Shown one piece after another: positions 25,254-27,486 of a stretch of DNA of 27,486 nucleotides. A model generated the notes under the pieces. That model made no database searches, was not told where the DNA came from, and saw only the letters and a list, made by a program, of their open reading frames with translations. Source of the DNA: an uncultured Lachnoanaerobaculum sp. Lineage in GTDB: Bacteria > Bacillota > Clostridia > Lachnospirales > Lachnospiraceae. The DNA lies in assembly GCA_937925515.1 (NCBI GenBank), contig CALALP010000065.1, forward strand, positions 1-27,486, written 5' to 3'. Each line of letters opens with the position of its first letter. The stretch's first letter is position 1. A program made the position numbers and the translations under genes.

Positions 25254-26599
25254 TAATTACTTGTTCCCTCTAAAACTGAATCTATTTCTTTTGCAAAATC
25301 TTCTGCTGATATTGAACCTGTAAGTAATTCCTGTGATTTATCTTCCATAACAGTTTTTAATTCTTGATTAGTAAGATTCCAATCAAATTTTGACATAGTT
25401 TTAAAATTAGCTGTATCATTGATATATTGTTGCATAACAGGTCCTAATGTTACCTCTGCTTTAGGTGAATCCTTATAAATAGAAGAACCACCCTCAAGTT
25501 GTACAAAAGCATCATTTAACTTTCTTGAAAGAAGTACTGCATACTTTGCTGCAACCTCTTTATTTTTACTATAGTCAGGAACTGAAAATCCACCTTGACT
25601 ATAACCACCACTCATATTCCACTTAACTTTTTCTTCACTTCCTGCATCTGCTAATGGATAATACATAACTTCAATATTATCTCCCATTTGCTCCTCTAAA
25701 CCTTTAAGTGCCCATGTACCTGTCATAAACATAGCAGCCTTACCTGAAGTAAATAGTGCCTCTGCTTGGTCATAAGTAGTATTAAATACATCCTTTGACA
25801 ACATACCTGCGTTTACTAATTCTATAAGCTTTTTCGCCGCATCTAAGTATTCTTCATCACTAGCTTTTGCTGTATTGTCATCAAGTGCCGCTATACCGTC
25901 ATGTGCTTTTCTAGTTGCCATAATATCATACAAATGTAAGCACCACTGTTTCTCTTTTCCAAATAGTGCATAAGGGAGTACCCCTTTTTCATTAAATGCC
26001 TTAACTGCACTTAAAAACTCAGGGTAATTTGTCGGTATTTTAACTCCATTTTCCTCAAATACTTTTTTATTTGCATAAAAAGAATTTACCCATGGAGATT
26101 GCCAAGGTACTGCATATATATGTCCGTCTGACATGTATAATGCCTCTTTATAAGCATCTGAAATACTGTCTATAATACCTGCCTCTTTTGCATATTCATC
26201 TAATTGAACCAATGCTCCTGACTTATTAAAAGTTTCTATATCAACTCCGTCAGATTTAAATATATCAGGAAGATTACCTGATGCCGCATAAGTCTTAAGT
26301 TTCTGACCGTCATCTTGTGCCGCAGGTTCAATCTCAATAGTTACATTTGGCATTTCTTTTTTCATCTCTTCTATAGCCCTATCAAGGGTATCCTTTTCCT
26401 GCTCATCTGAATAGTTTGCATAAAGTTTAAGAGTAACTGTACTATCTGAAGTTTGTGTTTTTTCTGCAACCTCAGATGAGCTTTCTGTTTTTTCTGAAGA
26501 TGCACTAGAAGTTGCCTTTGTACCTCCACCTGAACATGCTGAAAATAATATTGCTGATAATGTTGCAACTGAAATAGCTTTTAATAAACCTTTTTTCAT
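25253..26599 (-). CDS. Sugar ABC transporter substrate-binding lipoprotein (family 1)
   Basis: A 448-residue lipid-anchored receptor. The lipoprotein signal MKKGLLKAISVATLSAILFS precedes Ala-Cys22, the lipidation site. A Ser/Glu/Thr-rich linker (about 23-53) leads to the binding fold beginning VTLKLYANYSDEQEKDTLDRA. Family 1 landmarks are DIFKSDGVDIETF, LYMSDGHIYAVPWQSPWVNSFYANK split across two strands here, and AALFTSGKAAMFMTGTWAL-type sequence seen as ALFTSGKAAMFMTGTWAL. It probably binds a small oligosaccharide or glycoside; the ligand is not readable. AGGAGG sits 7-8 nt before the start. It is the first gene of the operon and lies below a region rich in inverted repeats (26630-26738). 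Confidence 0.93.
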   Translation of the reverse strand: MKKGLLKAISVATLSAILFSACSGGGTKATSSASSEKTESSSEVAEKTQTSDSTVTLKLYANYSDEQEKDTLDRAIEEMKKEMPNVTIEIEPAAQDDGQKLKTYAASGNLPDIFKSDGVDIETFNKSGALVQLDEYAKEAGIIDSISDAYKEALYMSDGHIYAVPWQSPWVNSFYANKKVFEENGVKIPTNYPEFLSAVKAFNEKGVLPYALFGKEKQWCLHLYDIMATRKAHDGIAALDDNTAKASDEEYLDAAKKLIELVNAGMLSKDVFNTTYDQAEALFTSGKAAMFMTGTWALKGLEEQMGDNIEVMYYPLADAGSEEKVKWNMSGGYSQGGFSVPDYSKNKEVAAKYAVLLSRKLNDAFVQLEGGSSIYKDSPKAEVTLGPVMQQYINDTANFKTMSKFDWNLTNQELKTVMEDKSQELLTGSISAEDFAKEIDSVLEGTSN

Positions 26600-26630
26600 A
26601 TTAAGCCTCCTTAAAATTTGTTCAAAGCCA

Positions 26631-26680
26631 ATTATAACTATTCAGATTTATAATTCCTCAAAATAAATGATATCTGAATA
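26631..26680 (-). promoter_or_regulatory. Candidate promoter and inverted-repeat operator of the sugar operon
   Basis: On the minus strand a perfect TATAAT (plus 26631-26636) is preceded after 19 bp by TTGAGG (plus 26656-26661). The spacing and -35 are suboptimal, as in activator-dependent promoters. TATTCAGAT (26639-26647) and ATCTGAATA (26672-26680) form a 9-bp inverted repeat that straddles the -35. Confidence 0.5.
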
Positions 26681-26686
26681 CTTATA

Positions 26687-26738
26687 AAAATAGAGTTAAA
26701 CAGATTTTATAAAAATTAAATCTATCTAACTCTATTTT
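26687..26738. repeat. Nested inverted repeat upstream of the sugar operon
   Basis: AAAATAGAGTTA (26687-26698) and TAACTCTATTTT (26727-26738) are perfect 12-bp arms, with inner arms AGATTT and AAATCT. On the minus strand five T follow, so it could act as an attenuator if transcription starts upstream; otherwise it may be a regulator site. The remainder of the 532-bp gap 26600-27131 shows no supported gene. Confidence 0.6.
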
Positions 26739-26944
26739 AGTATTATTTATACTATTTATAAATATACAAAACAGGACAAATTAGCATTTTTCGTGACTAT
26801 GTATACTTTTATTGCTTATCTTATGAATTTTTATAGATATTTTACAATACTTTTTTAAGTACTTTACTTATATAATCAGAGCAAAATTTATGTATTTAAG
26901 TTATTTTTAATCACCACTACTATTTTGTCTAGTTCCTTAAAAAA

Positions 26945-26958
26945 ATAAAAGCTTTTAT
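26945..26958. repeat. 14-bp perfect palindrome near the last promoter
   Basis: ATAAAAGCTTTTAT is self-complementary and ends 12 bp before the -35 at 26971. It could be a regulator site for the plus-strand promoter. Confidence 0.35.
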
Positions 26959-26970
26959 ATACTACAAAAT

Positions 26971-26999
26971 TTGACATTAATATGTTAATATAATATTAC
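26971..26999 (+). promoter_or_regulatory. Promoter for the small membrane protein gene
   Basis: A perfect -35 TTGACA (26971-26976) is followed after 17 bp by TATTAC (26994-26999), four of six to consensus. The leader to AGGAGG (27107-27112) would be about 100 nt. Confidence 0.5.
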
Positions 27000-27131
27000 T
27001 TGTGTTGTGTTTAGTATAAAACAACATGCTTTGTAACTACTTCTTATACAAGCTATTATTCTTAGTGTAATGTAGTCCTGAAATAATTGTAGTTAAATAT
27101 ATTAAAAGGAGGATTTGTTAAAAAATATACT

Positions 27132-27437
27132 ATGTTAATTATTGTAATTTTATTAGCCCTACTCATTATAATTCTTCACTTAGTCTTATCTCCACTAGTA
27201 TTGACTAGAGGCTATGTTGCTTTGCTGGTTAAAGATAAGGGTTCTCAAAATATAACTTGGGAAGATTTTGAAAAATTTCCTCATGAAAAAGTAGATAGTG
27301 AACTTCTTATTTACAAATATAAGCTTAGGGACGGAGGACATTTATTTATTGGAGGTATTGACTTAAATCAGCCCCCTATATATGTATATATTAAGAATAC
27401 TGATGGTAGTGAAATAGATATAATGTTGAGGTTATAA
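27132..27437 (+). CDS. Small membrane-anchored protein of unknown function
   Basis: A 101-residue protein I do not recognise. Residues 1-25 form one hydrophobic segment (MLIIVILLALLIIILHLVLS); the rest is a soluble tail with mixed charge, including WEDFEKFPHEKVDSELLIYKY and a closing beta-like DGSEIDIMLRL. The start is uncertain: AGGAGG (27107-27112) lies 19 nt before this ATG, too far for good initiation, and no ATG, GTG or TTG in this frame lies at the proper distance. The codons between would read Lys-Lys-Tyr-Thr, a plausible continuation of the N-terminus. Either an unusual start is used or a start codon was lost. The stop is followed by 49 bp to the window end with nothing evident. Confidence 0.6.
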   Translation: MLIIVILLALLIIILHLVLSPLVLTRGYVALLVKDKGSQNITWEDFEKFPHEKVDSELLIYKYKLRDGGHLFIGGIDLNQPPIYVYIKNTDGSEIDIMLRL

Positions 27438-27486
27438 GATTAGAAATATAAAAATACCATATTTGCTAATTTAAAGACTTTATATG

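Noticed and set aside
26739..27060. Very short frames such as the one starting ATGTATACTTTT.
   Set aside because: Under 20 codons, no ribosome binding site, ordinary AT-rich intergenic sequence.

Overview
The window is AT-rich with strong AGGAGG-type ribosome binding sites and compact operons. Its gene set (SecA with a C-terminal zinc motif, MutS2, YhaM, MetNIQ, CUT1-type sugar transport with a YesM-type kinase) indicates a low-GC Gram-positive anaerobe of the Clostridia. I judge it Lachnospiraceae-like; this rests on protein style and gene content only. No rRNA, tRNA, CRISPR array, transposase or phage gene was seen.

Layout, left to right. At 1-27 is a perfect hairpin. On the minus strand follow secA (93-2663), a DUF4213/DUF364 protein (2825-3667), and the methionine importer operon metN-metI-metQ (transcribed 6725 to 4013). 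Next comes a two-gene AbiEi/AbiEii toxin-antitoxin module (8380 to 6948) whose promoter sits inside a perfect 12-bp inverted repeat. A housekeeping operon (12209 to 8509) encodes a membrane-anchored HtrA-like protein that has lost its catalytic triad, the YhaM-type exoribonuclease, and an RlmD/RlmCD-type 23S rRNA uracil methyltransferase.

A divergent promoter region (12210-12494) starts a plus-strand block: mutS2, an OmpR-family response regulator, its membrane histidine kinase, and then a secreted protein with choline-binding-like cell-wall repeats (17128-17979). A long hairpin (18021-18061) separates this from a convergent minus-strand operon.

That operon (26599 to 18115) is the most distinctive part. 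It encodes a sugar-binding lipoprotein, two CUT1 permeases, a large cytoplasmic (alpha/alpha)6-type glycoside-active protein with a discoidin-like C-terminus, a GT4 glycosyltransferase, and an orphan YesM-type histidine kinase. Four of its five gene junctions overlap or lie within 4 bp. No ATPase and no response regulator are encoded with it. It looks like uptake plus intracellular processing of an unidentified glycoside, possibly with re-glycosylation. Its upstream region carries nested inverted repeats. The window closes with a small plus-strand membrane protein whose start codon is ambiguous.

The best candidates for something undescribed are the six-gene uptake/GH/GT4/kinase operon, the pseudo-HtrA, and the operator architecture of the AbiE module.
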